From Chloroflexota bacterium (GTDB lineage Bacteria > Chloroflexota > Limnocylindria > Limnocylindrales > CSP1-4), in contig CAKKPP010000014.1 of assembly GCA_919901745.1 (NCBI GenBank), positions 47,888 to 107,116 of the forward strand: a stretch of DNA of 59,229 nt. Reading direction: 5' to 3'. The notes under the pieces were generated by a model, which saw only the letters and a program-made list of their open reading frames with translations, was not told where the DNA came from and did no database searches. Below are positions 42,531 to 50,965 of the stretch, one piece after another. The position numbers and the translations under genes are program-made. Within the stretch, counting starts at the first letter, position 1. Every line of letters begins with the position of its first letter.

Positions 42531-42913
42531 TGGCCGCCGACCGGCGCAGCGTCTCGAGCGGCAGCCCCTGGGAAGGCCCGTACGGCTACGCTCGCGCGGT
42601 GGCCGTCGGCGACAGCTGCTGGGTGTCGGGCACGGTGGACCCCAGCGGGGAGCACCCGGGCGATCCCGCCGGCCAGGCGCGGGCTGCCTGGGCGATCGTC
42701 CTCCGCGCGCTCGGCGAGGCCGGGTTCGATGTCGACGACGTCGTTCGGACGCGGATGTACGTGACTGACGCCGCGTTCTCGGCGGCCGTGGCCGATGTGC
42801 ATGGCCAGGTCTTTGGCGAGATCCGGCCGGCGACGACGCTGATCGTCGTGAGTGCCCTCATCGCACCGGACCTGCTCGTCGAGGTCGAGGCAGAGGCTCG
42901 CCGGGGCGGCTAG
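42530..42913 (+). CDS. RidA/YjgF-family protein
   Basis: 127 aa from the ATG at 42530, sharing one base with the M20 stop (TGATG). GDSCWVSGTVDP, AGFDVDDVVRTRMYVTD and IRPATTLIVVSALIAPDLLVEVEAEA are family marks; the Arg in IRPATT is the conserved catalytic Arg of imine deaminases. RidA hydrolyses reactive enamines/imines formed in amino-acid catabolism. Its 3' end overlaps the azlD gene by 4 nt in the opposite direction. Confidence 0.88.
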   Translation: MAADRRSVSSGSPWEGPYGYARAVAVGDSCWVSGTVDPSGEHPGDPAGQARAAWAIVLRALGEAGFDVDDVVRTRMYVTDAAFSAAVADVHGQVFGEIRPATTLIVVSALIAPDLLVEVEAEARRGG

Positions 42914-43251
42914 GGAAGGGCCGCGACGCTGGTTGCTCGAAGCAGCGCCACGAGACCGGCGGCGAGGAGGAGACCGAGCAGCAGGCTGCGACGTGCCGCC
43001 ACGAGCGCTCCGCAGACAAGGACCGCCAGCCACTCGACCCCGACGTGGAACGACGGCACGCGATTCGCGTCCAGCGCCACCATGACGTTCACCGCCGCGA
43101 GCGCCGCCAGAACGGCCGGAGCGACCAGTCGAAGATAGGCCGTCGCCCGTTGCGGCAGGCGTTCGACGCCGGGCACGAGCAGGGGGATCGCCCGCATCGG
43201 ATACGTGGCCAGGCCCATGAAGACCGCGAGCAGGACAAGGTCGGTGTTCAT
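42910..43251 (-). CDS. azlD: AzlD branched-chain amino-acid transport subunit
   Basis: 113 aa, about four TM segments (LVLLAVFMGLATYPMRAIPLL, LRLVAPAVLAALAAVNVMV, LAVLVCGALVAA, LLLAAGLVALL). TYPMRAIPLL is the AzlD family mark. Its ATG overlaps the azlC stop (ATGA), and AzlC/AzlD form a two-subunit exporter of branched-chain amino acids. Confidence 0.9.
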   Translation of the reverse strand: MNTDLVLLAVFMGLATYPMRAIPLLVPGVERLPQRATAYLRLVAPAVLAALAAVNVMVALDANRVPSFHVGVEWLAVLVCGALVAARRSLLLGLLLAAGLVALLRATSVAALP

Positions 43252-44093
43252 CGGTCTGCGTTCCGCCCGGCGGATGGTGGCGCATCGCGATCGACAGGTT
43301 CGAGAGCGGCCTCGACCAGCGCTCCGATCTGGCGCCCGAGTGGCATTGGATCGTCGGGATGTCGATGCGCGACCGGTGGTCCGGGAAGGGCAAGGCCGAC
43401 GAGCGGACCCAGCAGACCGCCGACGAGGATGCCGGCCGCCGGATCCCAGGCCAGCGACACCGCCACGGCCGAGACAGCGCCGACCAGGGCGGCGACGAGC
43501 TCGCGCCGTCCGGTCACGAGACCGACGGCGAGCCCGGCCATCGCGGCCGGAAAGATCACGTCCAGGCCGAGGCGCCCGGGCTCGGGGATGCTCCCGCCGA
43601 CGACCACGCCGACGATCGTCGCGATGTTCCACGGGATGAACGTCGTCCCGATCGCCGCCCACCAGTAGCCCTTGAGGTCGGCCCGGCCGATCCGCCGGAA
43701 GTGGGCGGTCGAGAGGGCGAACGCCTCGTCCGTGAGGAGATGAGCCATCACGGCCCGGATCGGCCACGGCCGGTCGGTCAGGTACGGGGCCAGCGACGCG
43801 GCGTACAGGAAGTGCCGGGCATTGATGAATCCCGTCAGGAGGATGACTCCGATCCAGGAGAACCCGCCCAGCACGTAGCCGACGGCAGCGAACTGCGACG
43901 CCCCGGCGAAGACGATCACACTCATCGCGCTCGCCTCGATCGGCGAAAAGCCCGCCGCGCGGGCGGCCAGGCCGTACACGAGGCCAAACCCACCGGCCGA
44001 GGCGATGATCCCGAGGCCGTCGGAAACGAGACGTCGCCGGCTCGCCTGCAGGACGGCCGCGTCCGACGCTGCGGGCGCTGGGCGGATTGCCAC
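43248..44093 (-). CDS. azlC: AzlC-family branched-chain amino-acid permease
   Basis: 281 aa from GTG. FGLVYGLAARAAGFSPIEA, FAGASQFAAVGYV, TGFINARHFLYAASLAPYL and LLTDEAFAL are AzlC marks; seven to eight TM segments. The last 45 residues are a hydrophilic extension not usual in the family. It ends in a 4-nt overlap with azlD. Confidence 0.9.
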   Translation of the reverse strand: MAIRPAPAASDAAVLQASRRRLVSDGLGIIASAGGFGLVYGLAARAAGFSPIEASAMSVIVFAGASQFAAVGYVLGGFSWIGVILLTGFINARHFLYAASLAPYLTDRPWPIRAVMAHLLTDEAFALSTAHFRRIGRADLKGYWWAAIGTTFIPWNIATIVGVVVGGSIPEPGRLGLDVIFPAAMAGLAVGLVTGRRELVAALVGAVSAVAVSLAWDPAAGILVGGLLGPLVGLALPGPPVAHRHPDDPMPLGRQIGALVEAALEPVDRDAPPSAGRNADR

Positions 44094-44104
44094 TCGCGGG
44101 TCGG

Positions 44105-44377
44105 TCAGCGCAGGAACGTCTTCGCGCAGGCTCCGTCGCAGACCGCGAAGATCGCGTGGAGGTCGCGGGCGTAGCCGGCCACGTGAAGCAGGCCCGGGCA
44201 GCCCGCCGTCGGGCACTTCCAGACCCACCAGCGCTCGTTCACGTCGAGCGCCGTGGTCTCGTTCGCCAGCTGGTCGGCCAGGCCTTCGCGCGCCGCCAGG
44301 AGTCGGTCGACGGCCGCGCTGCGCTGCGCATCGGTCTCGCTGGAGTACGGGTAGTTCTGGCCGACGTTCGAAGTCAC
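44105..44377 (-). CDS. Small protein with CX4C and CX3C motifs (possible zinc ribbon)
   Basis: 90 aa from the GTG at 44377 with SD AGGAG 6 nt upstream. A helical N-terminal half (QRSAAVDRLLAAREGLADQL) is followed by WKCPTAGCPGLLHVAGYA and FAVCDGACAKTFL, whose four Cys could bind zinc. azlC follows after 11 nt, so it may be cotranscribed. No family recognised. Confidence 0.65.
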   Translation of the reverse strand: MTSNVGQNYPYSSETDAQRSAAVDRLLAAREGLADQLANETTALDVNERWWVWKCPTAGCPGLLHVAGYARDLHAIFAVCDGACAKTFLR

Positions 44378-44472
44378 GCGCGTCTCCTGGCGAAAAGGGG
44401 AAGGGCCGGCGGCAGAAGCGGGAGCGCCGGCGGCGGCGGTCGTGTGAGCGCAGCCAGCCGCCGGCAGGCGCG

Positions 44473-44500
44473 AGTATCGCATAGGAGAACCGGACATCAA
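44473..44500 (-). promoter_or_regulatory. Sigma-70-like promoter with -35 and -10
   Basis: On the minus strand TTGATG (44500-44495) is followed after 16 nt by GATACT (44478-44473). The leader to the GTG at 44377 is about 90 nt. It could serve the Cys-motif/azlCD unit. Confidence 0.4.
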
Positions 44501-44526
44501 GCCGCGCGCTACCAGGCGGCCGGGCG

Positions 44527-46206
44527 CTACCAGGCGGCCGGCAGGCCCGCGCTGCGGGGATCCGTGGCCGCGGCCAGCGACCCATCGGGCGCGGCCGGTC
44601 CGCCGTCGACGAGCTCGATCGCATGCGCATGCCCAACCGCTCCGTCGAACGCGCCAACCTGGTGGACCGGGTGACCGAGGCGTTCGAGCTCTTCGAGAAC
44701 ATGGGCCGCATAGCGCGGCTCGATCCGCACGTCCATGGGTGGATCAAACATCGCGGCCGGCTCGACGAACCAGCGTGGCGCTCCCACCGCCACCGCCACG
44801 TCGACGCCGCCGTCGACCAATGCCGAGACCATCTGCGTATGCACCTGGGGCTGGGCGTCGCCGCCCATCGAACCGGCGATCACCCACGGCCGGGCACGGC
44901 CCGAGGCCGGATCGTCCCGGAACAGCATCCCGGGGAGCAGCGTGTGGAGGGGCCGCTTCGCCGGCTCCAGCTCGTTGGGGTGGCCGGGCTCGAGGCTGAA
45001 GTAGTTGCCGCGGTTGTGATAGTGGATCCCCGTCACCGGATCGACGACACCCGACCCGAATCCGCGCCAGTTCGACTCGATGAGGCTCACCGCGTTCCCG
45101 TCGCCGTCAACGGCGGCGAGGTAGACGGTCCCGCCGCCCGGTGGGTTCGTGGACGCCGCCGGGCGTGCCGCCCGACGAGGGTCGATCCGCGCAGCCAGGG
45201 CAGCGGCGTGGTCCGCCGAGAGAAGACGTTCGACCGGCACCGGGTGCCTGTCGGGATCGGCCAGGTAGGCGTCGCGGTCGGCCATCGCGAGCTTGGCCGC
45301 CTCGATTCCGAGATGGACCCAGCGCGTCTCCGCCACGCCGTGTGGTCCGAACGCAGAGGACGGAGGCGGCTCGAACCGCTCCAGCACGTTGAGCATTTCC
45401 AGTGCCACCAGGCCGGAGCTGTTGGGACCGTGGGATGTCACGCGCACGCCTCGGTACGTCGTGGCGATGGGATCGGTCCACGTGGATCGATGGTCGGCCA
45501 GGTCGCGGGCGTCGATCGACGAACCGACGGCCGCCAGCGCTCGACCCTGGGCAGCGGCGAGATCACCCTCGTACAACGCATCGAAGCCGTCTCGGGCGAG
45601 CCGTTCGAGCGTGCTTGCCAGCGCCGGCAGCCTGACCCTCTCGCTCGGGCGCCACGCTCGGCCGTGCGGGCGGTAGACGCCGAAGAACGCGGCCGAAGGT
45701 CCGAGTGCCGCCTCCACCTCGGGCGCGACCCGTTCGACGGCGGCGATGAACTCCGGCCAGGCCGGGAAGCCGTCGCGGGCCAGCTCGATCGCCGCACCGA
45801 GGATCTCGTCACGCGACATCCGGCCGAACCTCCGATGCGCGTCGCCCCATGAACGAACCGCGCCGGGCACCGTGATCGGCAGCCCGCCGCGCACCGGCAT
45901 GGTGCGGAGTCCGCGGGCACGCAGGTCGGCGGCATCCGCCCGTCGCGACGAACGGCCGGAGCCGTTCAGCGCGAGCTGTTGCTGCGCCGCCTCGTCCCAG
46001 ATCAGCCAGAACGCGTCACCGCCGATCCCGCTCCCGTTGGGCACCACCACCGCGAGCACGGCGTTCGTGGCGATCGCCGCGTCCACGGCGTGGCCGCCCC
46101 GACGCAGGATGTCGAGGCCGGCCGCCGTCGCCGCGTGGTGTGGCGCCACCACGGCTCCATGCGATCCCAGGGCGAGCGGCGCGGGCACGAGCAAGGAGTC
46201 CGGCAT
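44527..46206 (-). CDS. Gamma-glutamyltransferase family protein
   Basis: 559 aa. Ntn-hydrolase: AVDAAIATNAVLAVVVPNGSGIGGDAFWL, here seen as its parts, and GLPITVPGAVRSW in the large subunit. The predicted autocleavage and nucleophile Thr lies in PPGGGTVYLAAVDGDGNAV, followed by SNWRGFGSGVV, WVIAGSMGGDAQPQ. This is the YwrD-like branch, in which TVYL replaces the TTHF of classical Ggt; it may transfer or hydrolyse gamma-glutamyl groups. No signal peptide is obvious, so it is probably cytosolic. ATG at 46206 is supported by TACGAT 6 nt upstream. Confidence 0.9.
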   Translation of the reverse strand: MPDSLLVPAPLALGSHGAVVAPHHAATAAGLDILRRGGHAVDAAIATNAVLAVVVPNGSGIGGDAFWLIWDEAAQQQLALNGSGRSSRRADAADLRARGLRTMPVRGGLPITVPGAVRSWGDAHRRFGRMSRDEILGAAIELARDGFPAWPEFIAAVERVAPEVEAALGPSAAFFGVYRPHGRAWRPSERVRLPALASTLERLARDGFDALYEGDLAAAQGRALAAVGSSIDARDLADHRSTWTDPIATTYRGVRVTSHGPNSSGLVALEMLNVLERFEPPPSSAFGPHGVAETRWVHLGIEAAKLAMADRDAYLADPDRHPVPVERLLSADHAAALAARIDPRRAARPAASTNPPGGGTVYLAAVDGDGNAVSLIESNWRGFGSGVVDPVTGIHYHNRGNYFSLEPGHPNELEPAKRPLHTLLPGMLFRDDPASGRARPWVIAGSMGGDAQPQVHTQMVSALVDGGVDVAVAVGAPRWFVEPAAMFDPPMDVRIEPRYAAHVLEELERLGHPVHQVGAFDGAVGHAHAIELVDGGPAAPDGSLAAATDPRSAGLPAAW

Positions 46207-46212
46207 CGACGG

Positions 46213-46218
46213 ATCGTA
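46213..46218 (-). promoter_or_regulatory. -10 element TACGAT of the GGT gene
   Basis: Ends 6 nt before the ATG at 46206. Confidence 0.5.
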
Positions 46219-46275
46219 GCGCCCACGGGACTGTCACGCGGCCCCGTGCGACCGCCACGCCGCCCGCGGAGCCGT

Positions 46276-46281
46276 TACGCT
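46276..46281 (+). promoter_or_regulatory. -10 element TACGCT of the MFS gene
   Basis: Ends 8 nt before the ATG at 46290; divergent from GGT. Confidence 0.45.
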
Positions 46282-46289
46282 TCCCGGCC

Positions 46290-47573
46290 ATGACCCGTTC
46301 GATGGTGGCGGTGCTCGCCGGGACCTTCACGCTGCGCTTCAGCACGGGCCTCACCGGCGGCCTCCTGGTCTTCTACCTCGCCCGGCTCCACCTCCACGGC
46401 GGTCCGCGCGTCGACGAGCTGACCCTCGCGATCCTCACCTCGACGTTCTTTGCCGCGGAGCTCATCCTGTCGACCCCGTTCGGGATGCTGTCCGATCGGT
46501 GGGGCCACCACCGCGTGATGCAGATCGGCCCGATCTTCGGTGCCGTTGCCGTCGTGGTGACCTGGCTGTCTACCAACATCGTCGTCATCGGCGGAACACG
46601 CTGGCTCGAGGGAGCCTCGACGGCCGCCTCCGTTCCGTCGATCCTTGGGTTCATCGCGCTGGTGACCGCCGGCGATGAGCTGCTGCGCGGCCGGATGGCG
46701 GCGCGCTTCGAGGGCGCCACGCTCGCCGGCCTCGGCGTCGGTATCGTGGCCGCCGGGATCCTCTACGACGGCATTCCGGGGGTCTGGTCCGGCCTGGGCC
46801 GGGATGCGTTCCTCCTCAACGCCGGGATCTACGCGATCTCGTATCTGATCTACCGCTACGGCGTGGCCGACCCGCTGGCCGACCGGCCGGCGGTCGCCGG
46901 CGTCAGCCACAGCTGGGGCCGATACGGGCGACTGCTCATCAACTCCCACGTGTGGTTGCTGGCGCCGACGTGGATCGCCGTCAACGCGGCGATCGGGCTG
47001 TGGACGAGCCAGTCGATCTTCCAGCTGATCCGCGAGCCCGACGGCAGGTTTCCCGGCCAGGTCCTGATGGGCGGGTTCGTGGGTTCCCAGATCGCGCTCG
47101 GCCTCGGGGTGGCCCTCGTCGTCTTCTTTGCCGGCCTTGCCTTCTGGGGGGAGCGCTTCAAGCGCTATCGCCGGACGACGATCATCCTCTACGGCGTGGG
47201 CGGTGGGGCCCTCAGCGTGATTGCTGCGGTCGTCGTCAATCACTCGGCCGGGGCGCCGGCGATCATCCCGCTGGTGTTCGGCCTGGCTGCCGGCGCAGGT
47301 CTCTTCGTGCTTGCCGGGGCGACCCCGGCCGCGCTCGGACTGCTGGCCGACATCAGCGAGGCCTACCCGGCCGACCGCGGGGCGATCATGGGCCTCTATT
47401 CGGTCTTCCTGGCCCTGGGCCAGATCCTCGGCAGCCTGATCGGCGGCGTTGCGGCGATCTCGTTCGGGATCGATGGGATCCTCGGAGCCACGCTCGCGCT
47501 GCTGGCCGTGGCGATCTTGCCGATCTCCCGGCTGCGCCCATTCGAGCACGTCGTGGGGACCGCGGCCGGCTGA
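46290..47573 (+). CDS. MFS transporter
   Basis: 427 aa, 12 hydrophobic segments. Loop 2-3 reads FGMLSDRWGHHRVM, and LLADISEAYPADRGAIMGLYSVFLALG is characteristic of the second half (seen as ISEAYPADRGAIMGLYSV). The start at 46290 follows TACGCT; an in-frame ATG at 46140 lies inside the GGT gene and is rejected. Substrate unknown. Confidence 0.83.
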   Translation: MTRSMVAVLAGTFTLRFSTGLTGGLLVFYLARLHLHGGPRVDELTLAILTSTFFAAELILSTPFGMLSDRWGHHRVMQIGPIFGAVAVVVTWLSTNIVVIGGTRWLEGASTAASVPSILGFIALVTAGDELLRGRMAARFEGATLAGLGVGIVAAGILYDGIPGVWSGLGRDAFLLNAGIYAISYLIYRYGVADPLADRPAVAGVSHSWGRYGRLLINSHVWLLAPTWIAVNAAIGLWTSQSIFQLIREPDGRFPGQVLMGGFVGSQIALGLGVALVVFFAGLAFWGERFKRYRRTTIILYGVGGGALSVIAAVVVNHSAGAPAIIPLVFGLAAGAGLFVLAGATPAALGLLADISEAYPADRGAIMGLYSVFLALGQILGSLIGGVAAISFGIDGILGATLALLAVAILPISRLRPFEHVVGTAAG

Positions 47574-47675
47574 GCCGAGTGCACGGCGCGAGCCGGGCAT
47601 GCCCCAACTGCCGGTCCGTTGCGGCTCGCCCGTGGGGTCGACCGATTTGGGGTTCCCGTGGAGCTGCGCCCAACG

Positions 47676-47681
47676 TATGCT
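47676..47681 (+). promoter_or_regulatory. Candidate -10 TATGCT of degV
   Basis: Lies 58 nt before the GTG at 47740, giving a leader with AGGA (47731-47734) 5 nt before the start. Confidence 0.35.
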
Positions 47682-47739
47682 TCCGACCTGAGGAGATCCG
47701 ACCCGCTCGTGGGTCATGGCCGGAGGAGCGAGGACACCC

Positions 47740-48594
47740 GTGAGTCGCGTCGCCATCGTCACCGACTCGGCGTCGGACATGGACCCCGCCGCCGCTGCGA
47801 GGCTTGGGATCCGGATCGTGCCGCTGATCGTGAACTTCGGGGCGGAGACATTCAAGGCCGGCGTGGAGCTGTCGCGCGAAGACTTCTGGCGCCGAATGAC
47901 CGCGCCCGACGCCCCGTTTCCGACGACCGCGGCGTCGAGCCCCGGTGAGTTCAAGGCGGTCTACGACGCGGCCTTCGCCGATGGCGCCGAGGCCATCGTG
48001 TCGGTGCACGTCGCGAACACCTTGTCGGGCACGATCAAGAGCGCCGAGATCGCGAAGAGCATGCTGCCCGACCGCGAGATCCACATCGTCGACTCGAGGG
48101 CCGTCTCGATGGCCGAGGGCATCCTTGCGGAGCTCGGGGTGGCGATGGCGGCCGACGGCATGAGCGCCGGCGACATCGCCCGGGCGCTCGAGGCACGCGC
48201 CCCGGACATCAGCACGTTCCTCGCGGTGGAGACGCTCGAGTACCTCAAGAAGGGCGGCCGGATCAGCGGTGCCCGCGCCGCAATCGGTACGATCCTCTCG
48301 GTCAAGCCGATCATCCAGGTCAAGGATGGCCTCGTCGACACGGCCGATCGGGTCCGGACGCGCAGCAAGGCCCGCGAGCGCTCGATCGAGCTGACCTGTT
48401 CGCGCCCGATCGAGCGGCTGTCGGTGCTCCACACCACGAACGCCGACGTCGAGGCGTTCCGCGACGCGCTCATCGCGCGCGTGCCCGGTGGAATCGATCC
48501 CGCCAGGGTCAGCATCGAGCTGGTCGGGGCGTCCGTCGGTCCGCACCTCGGCCCCGGCTGCGTCGGTGCCGTGGCGCTCCACCGGCCGTCCTGA
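47740..48594 (+). CDS. DegV-family fatty-acid-binding protein
   Basis: 284 aa from the GTG with a near SD (an ATG at 47716 is an alternative). DegV marks: VAIVTDSASDM, the ligand loop FPTTAASSPGEF, VHVANTLSGTIKSAEIA, VDSRAVSMAEG and LEYLKKGGRISGARA. DegV/FakB proteins bind a fatty acid for phosphorylation by FakA; FakA is not in the window. The end GPHLGPGCVGAVAL is complete. Confidence 0.9.
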   Translation: MSRVAIVTDSASDMDPAAAARLGIRIVPLIVNFGAETFKAGVELSREDFWRRMTAPDAPFPTTAASSPGEFKAVYDAAFADGAEAIVSVHVANTLSGTIKSAEIAKSMLPDREIHIVDSRAVSMAEGILAELGVAMAADGMSAGDIARALEARAPDISTFLAVETLEYLKKGGRISGARAAIGTILSVKPIIQVKDGLVDTADRVRTRSKARERSIELTCSRPIERLSVLHTTNADVEAFRDALIARVPGGIDPARVSIELVGASVGPHLGPGCVGAVALHRPS

Positions 48595-48721
48595 TCGCCC
48601 GACCACGTCGAGCGCGTCGAGCGCCTCAGGCGCGTGCGATGGCGCGGCACATGGTTGCGAGACGGTTGCGGCCGGGTTGCGAGATGGGGTCGCCCTCCGG
48701 GCAGAACTGAGCCCGCCCGGC

Positions 48722-48727
48722 TATACT
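48722..48727 (+). promoter_or_regulatory. -10 element TATACT of gdh
   Basis: Lies 119 nt before the ATG, so this transcript has a long leader, unlike most here. Confidence 0.45.
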
Positions 48728-48777
48728 CCGGCCGCTTCCAGTGCGCGACCCTGCCCATCCGGCAGCCGCGCCCCGTG

Positions 48778-48824
48778 GGGTCGTCCGGGAGACGACCCGA
48801 CATCCCGGGTCCGGGTCCGGACCC
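48778..48824 (+). promoter_or_regulatory. Structured leader of gdh
   Basis: GGGTCGTC (48778-48785) and GACGACCC (48791-48798) form an 8-bp stem with a 5-nt loop. Next is the palindrome GGGTCCGGACCC (48813-48824), then GGAGG (48830-48834) 12 nt before the ATG. It could be an attenuator or translational control element; no known riboswitch motif was recognised. Confidence 0.35.
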
Positions 48825-48846
48825 GCCGCGGAGGATCACCACCTTC

Positions 48847-50112
48847 ATGACCACCGAACACGCCGGCGCGACGATCAACGCATGGGAGGTCGCTCAGCAC
48901 CAGTTCGACCTTGCGGCCGACCGACTCGGCCTCGACGACGCGATACGCCAGGTCCTGCGCGAGCCGCGCCGCGAGCTGACCGTTCACTTCCCGGTAAGCA
49001 TGGATGACGGGACGGTCCGGGTCTTCACCGGCTACCGCGTCCAGCACAACCTCGGCCGGGGCCCCGCCAAGGGCGGGATCCGCTATCACCAGGACGTGAC
49101 CCGCGACGAGGTCAAGGCCCTCGCGATGTGGATGTCCTGGAAGTGTGCCGTGGTCGGCATCCCGTACGGCGGCGGCAAGGGCGGCGTCATCGTCGATCCC
49201 AAGCAGCTCAGCCTGAAGGAGCTGGAGGCGCTCACGCGCAGGTTCACGACCGAGATCGAGCTGCTCATCGGGCCCGAGCGGGACATCCCGGCACCCGACG
49301 TGAACACGAACGCCCAGACCATGGCCTGGATGATGGACACGTACTCGATGCACGTGGGCTACACCGTTCCGGGTGTCGTCACCGGCAAGCCGATTGCCCT
49401 CGGCGGCTCTGAAGGCCGCCATGAAGCGACCGCGCGCGGCGCCGTCTTCACGATTGTCGAGTCGGCGCGCCACCTCGGGATGGACCTGACCAGGGCGACG
49501 GTGAGTGTCCAGGGCTTCGGCAACGCCGGGTCGATCGCAGCGCGCCTGATCCGCGACGAAGGCGCGACGGTCGTTGCGGTCTCCGACTCGACCGGCGGCA
49601 TCCATGCACCCGGCGGCCTCGATATCGATCGGGTAATCCAGTGGAAGCAGGAGCACGGCACGGTCCAGGGCTTCCCCGGCGCCGCCGACATCTCGGGGAT
49701 GGCCGTCCTGGAAGTCGAGTGCGACATCCTCATTCCCGCCGCGCTCGAGAACCAGATCACGGCCCGCAACGCGGCCAACATCAAGGCGCGGATCGTCGCC
49801 GAGGCCGCCAACGGACCGACCACTCCGGAAGCCGACGAGATCCTGCACGCCAAGGGCGTGTTCCTCATCCCCGACATCCTGTGCAACGCCGGCGGCGTCA
49901 CCGTCTCCTACTTCGAGTGGGTCCAGGCACTCAACCGGGACCACTGGGACGAGGCGATGGTCAACCAGAAGCTGCGCGGGATCATGGTCAAGGCGTTCGC
50001 CGAGGTGCTCGCGATGTCGCTCCGCGAGGAGGCGAGCATGCGCACCGGCGCCTACCTGCTGGCGGTACAGCGGGTCGCCGACGCGATGAGCGTTCGCGGG
50101 CTGTACCCGTAG
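48847..50112 (+). CDS. gdh: Glutamate dehydrogenase
   Basis: 421 aa. Interconverts glutamate and 2-oxoglutarate plus ammonium. Marks: YRVQHNLGRGPAKGGIRYH, MSWKCAVVGIPYGGGKGGV (catalytic Lys region), ERDIPAPDVNT, the nucleotide-binding QGFGNAGSIAA and ANGPTTPEADEI. The ATG at 48847 is chosen as the family N-terminus and for the upstream SD. Cofactor preference (NAD or NADP) is not decided here. Confidence 0.95.
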   Translation: MTTEHAGATINAWEVAQHQFDLAADRLGLDDAIRQVLREPRRELTVHFPVSMDDGTVRVFTGYRVQHNLGRGPAKGGIRYHQDVTRDEVKALAMWMSWKCAVVGIPYGGGKGGVIVDPKQLSLKELEALTRRFTTEIELLIGPERDIPAPDVNTNAQTMAWMMDTYSMHVGYTVPGVVTGKPIALGGSEGRHEATARGAVFTIVESARHLGMDLTRATVSVQGFGNAGSIAARLIRDEGATVVAVSDSTGGIHAPGGLDIDRVIQWKQEHGTVQGFPGAADISGMAVLEVECDILIPAALENQITARNAANIKARIVAEAANGPTTPEADEILHAKGVFLIPDILCNAGGVTVSYFEWVQALNRDHWDEAMVNQKLRGIMVKAFAEVLAMSLREEASMRTGAYLLAVQRVADAMSVRGLYP

Positions 50113-50150
50113 GCAATCCGGTTCTCGGACCCAGGTCTGGCGAAGGGCCG

Positions 50151-50174
50151 GCGCCCGTGCGCGGGCACGGGCGC
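50151..50174 (+). promoter_or_regulatory. Perfect inverted repeat covering the HAD start codon
   Basis: GCGCCCGTG-CGCGGG-CACGGGCGC, 9-bp arms. The proposed GTG start (50157-50159) is inside the left arm. It could end the gdh transcript or mask the start. It is absent from the duplicated copy at 53.6 kb. Confidence 0.45.
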
Positions 50175-50834
50175 TGGGTCTGTCTGGACGTGGGCGAGAC
50201 GCTCATCGACGAGACGAGGATCTGGTCGACCTGGGCGGACGTCCTCGGCGTACCCCGGCTCACCTTCATGGCGCTCCTCGGCGCGGTCATCGCCCGTGGC
50301 GGCGAGCATCACGATGCCTTCGCTTCCCTCGGTGTGGCCGACTGGCGGGCGCTGGTGCCGGTCGTCGACGCGGCATTTGGCGGCTTCCGCGATGCGGACC
50401 TCTATCCGGACGCGCGCACGGTCGTCCCGAGTCTTCGGGACCGGGGATATCGCGTGGCGATCATCGCCAACCAGCCCGCGTCGCGCGGCGCGGAGCTTCG
50501 GGCGCTCGGCGTCGAGGCCGAGGTCATGGCGATGTCCGAGGAGCTCGGCGTTGCCAAGCCCGATCCGGCGTTCTTCGCCCGGGCCCTCGAGGTCATGGGC
50601 TCGCCGAATCCGGCCGACGTCGCGTACGTCGGCGACCGGATCGACAACGACGTCGTGCCGGCTGCGACAGCAGGGATGCGCGCGGTATGGATCCGGCGCG
50701 GCCCGTGGGCGGCGATCCAGGCGCCAGGGCGGCTGGACCCGGAGCTCTCCGATCGCCTGCCCGCGACGCTGACCGTCGTCTCGCTCACCGAGTTGGCGAA
50801 CCGGATCGAAGAGGCATTCTCCACGCGCCTGTGA
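50157..50834 (+). CDS. HAD-superfamily hydrolase (intact copy)
   Basis: 225 aa. Motif I is WVCLDVGETLID: the nucleophile Asp is present, but the usual second Asp of DxDGT is Gly. Motif II is VAIIANQPAS, motif III GVAKPDPAFF (Lys), motif IV VAYVGDRIDNDVVPA. The cap region (FMALLGAVIARGGEHHDAF) is subfamily-I-like. The GTG at 50157 is the best start, though it lies in a hairpin. A copy with 32 differences over about 221 residues lies at 53587-54252. Substrate unknown; phosphatase activity is inferred. Confidence 0.78.
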   Translation: MRGHGRWVCLDVGETLIDETRIWSTWADVLGVPRLTFMALLGAVIARGGEHHDAFASLGVADWRALVPVVDAAFGGFRDADLYPDARTVVPSLRDRGYRVAIIANQPASRGAELRALGVEAEVMAMSEELGVAKPDPAFFARALEVMGSPNPADVAYVGDRIDNDVVPAATAGMRAVWIRRGPWAAIQAPGRLDPELSDRLPATLTVVSLTELANRIEEAFSTRL

Positions 50835-50965
50835 CGTTCACGTAGCGCCGTCGCTGGCACAAGCAGTGTGCGAGTTGGTCAGGGTTCCCAGATTGTGAAT
50901 CCGACATGTGGCGCCATGAGCGCGAAGTCACGGTCGGCGGACAGCATGACGAGGTCATGGCGGAC
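50169..50965. repeat. 797-bp duplicated segment, copy A
   Basis: Begins at GGGCGCTGGGTCTG within the HAD gene and ends at GAGGTCATGGCGGAC within vapC. It aligns to 53587-54383 with no net gap. It holds nearly all of the HAD gene and the 3' end of vapC (opposite strand). Confidence 0.85.
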
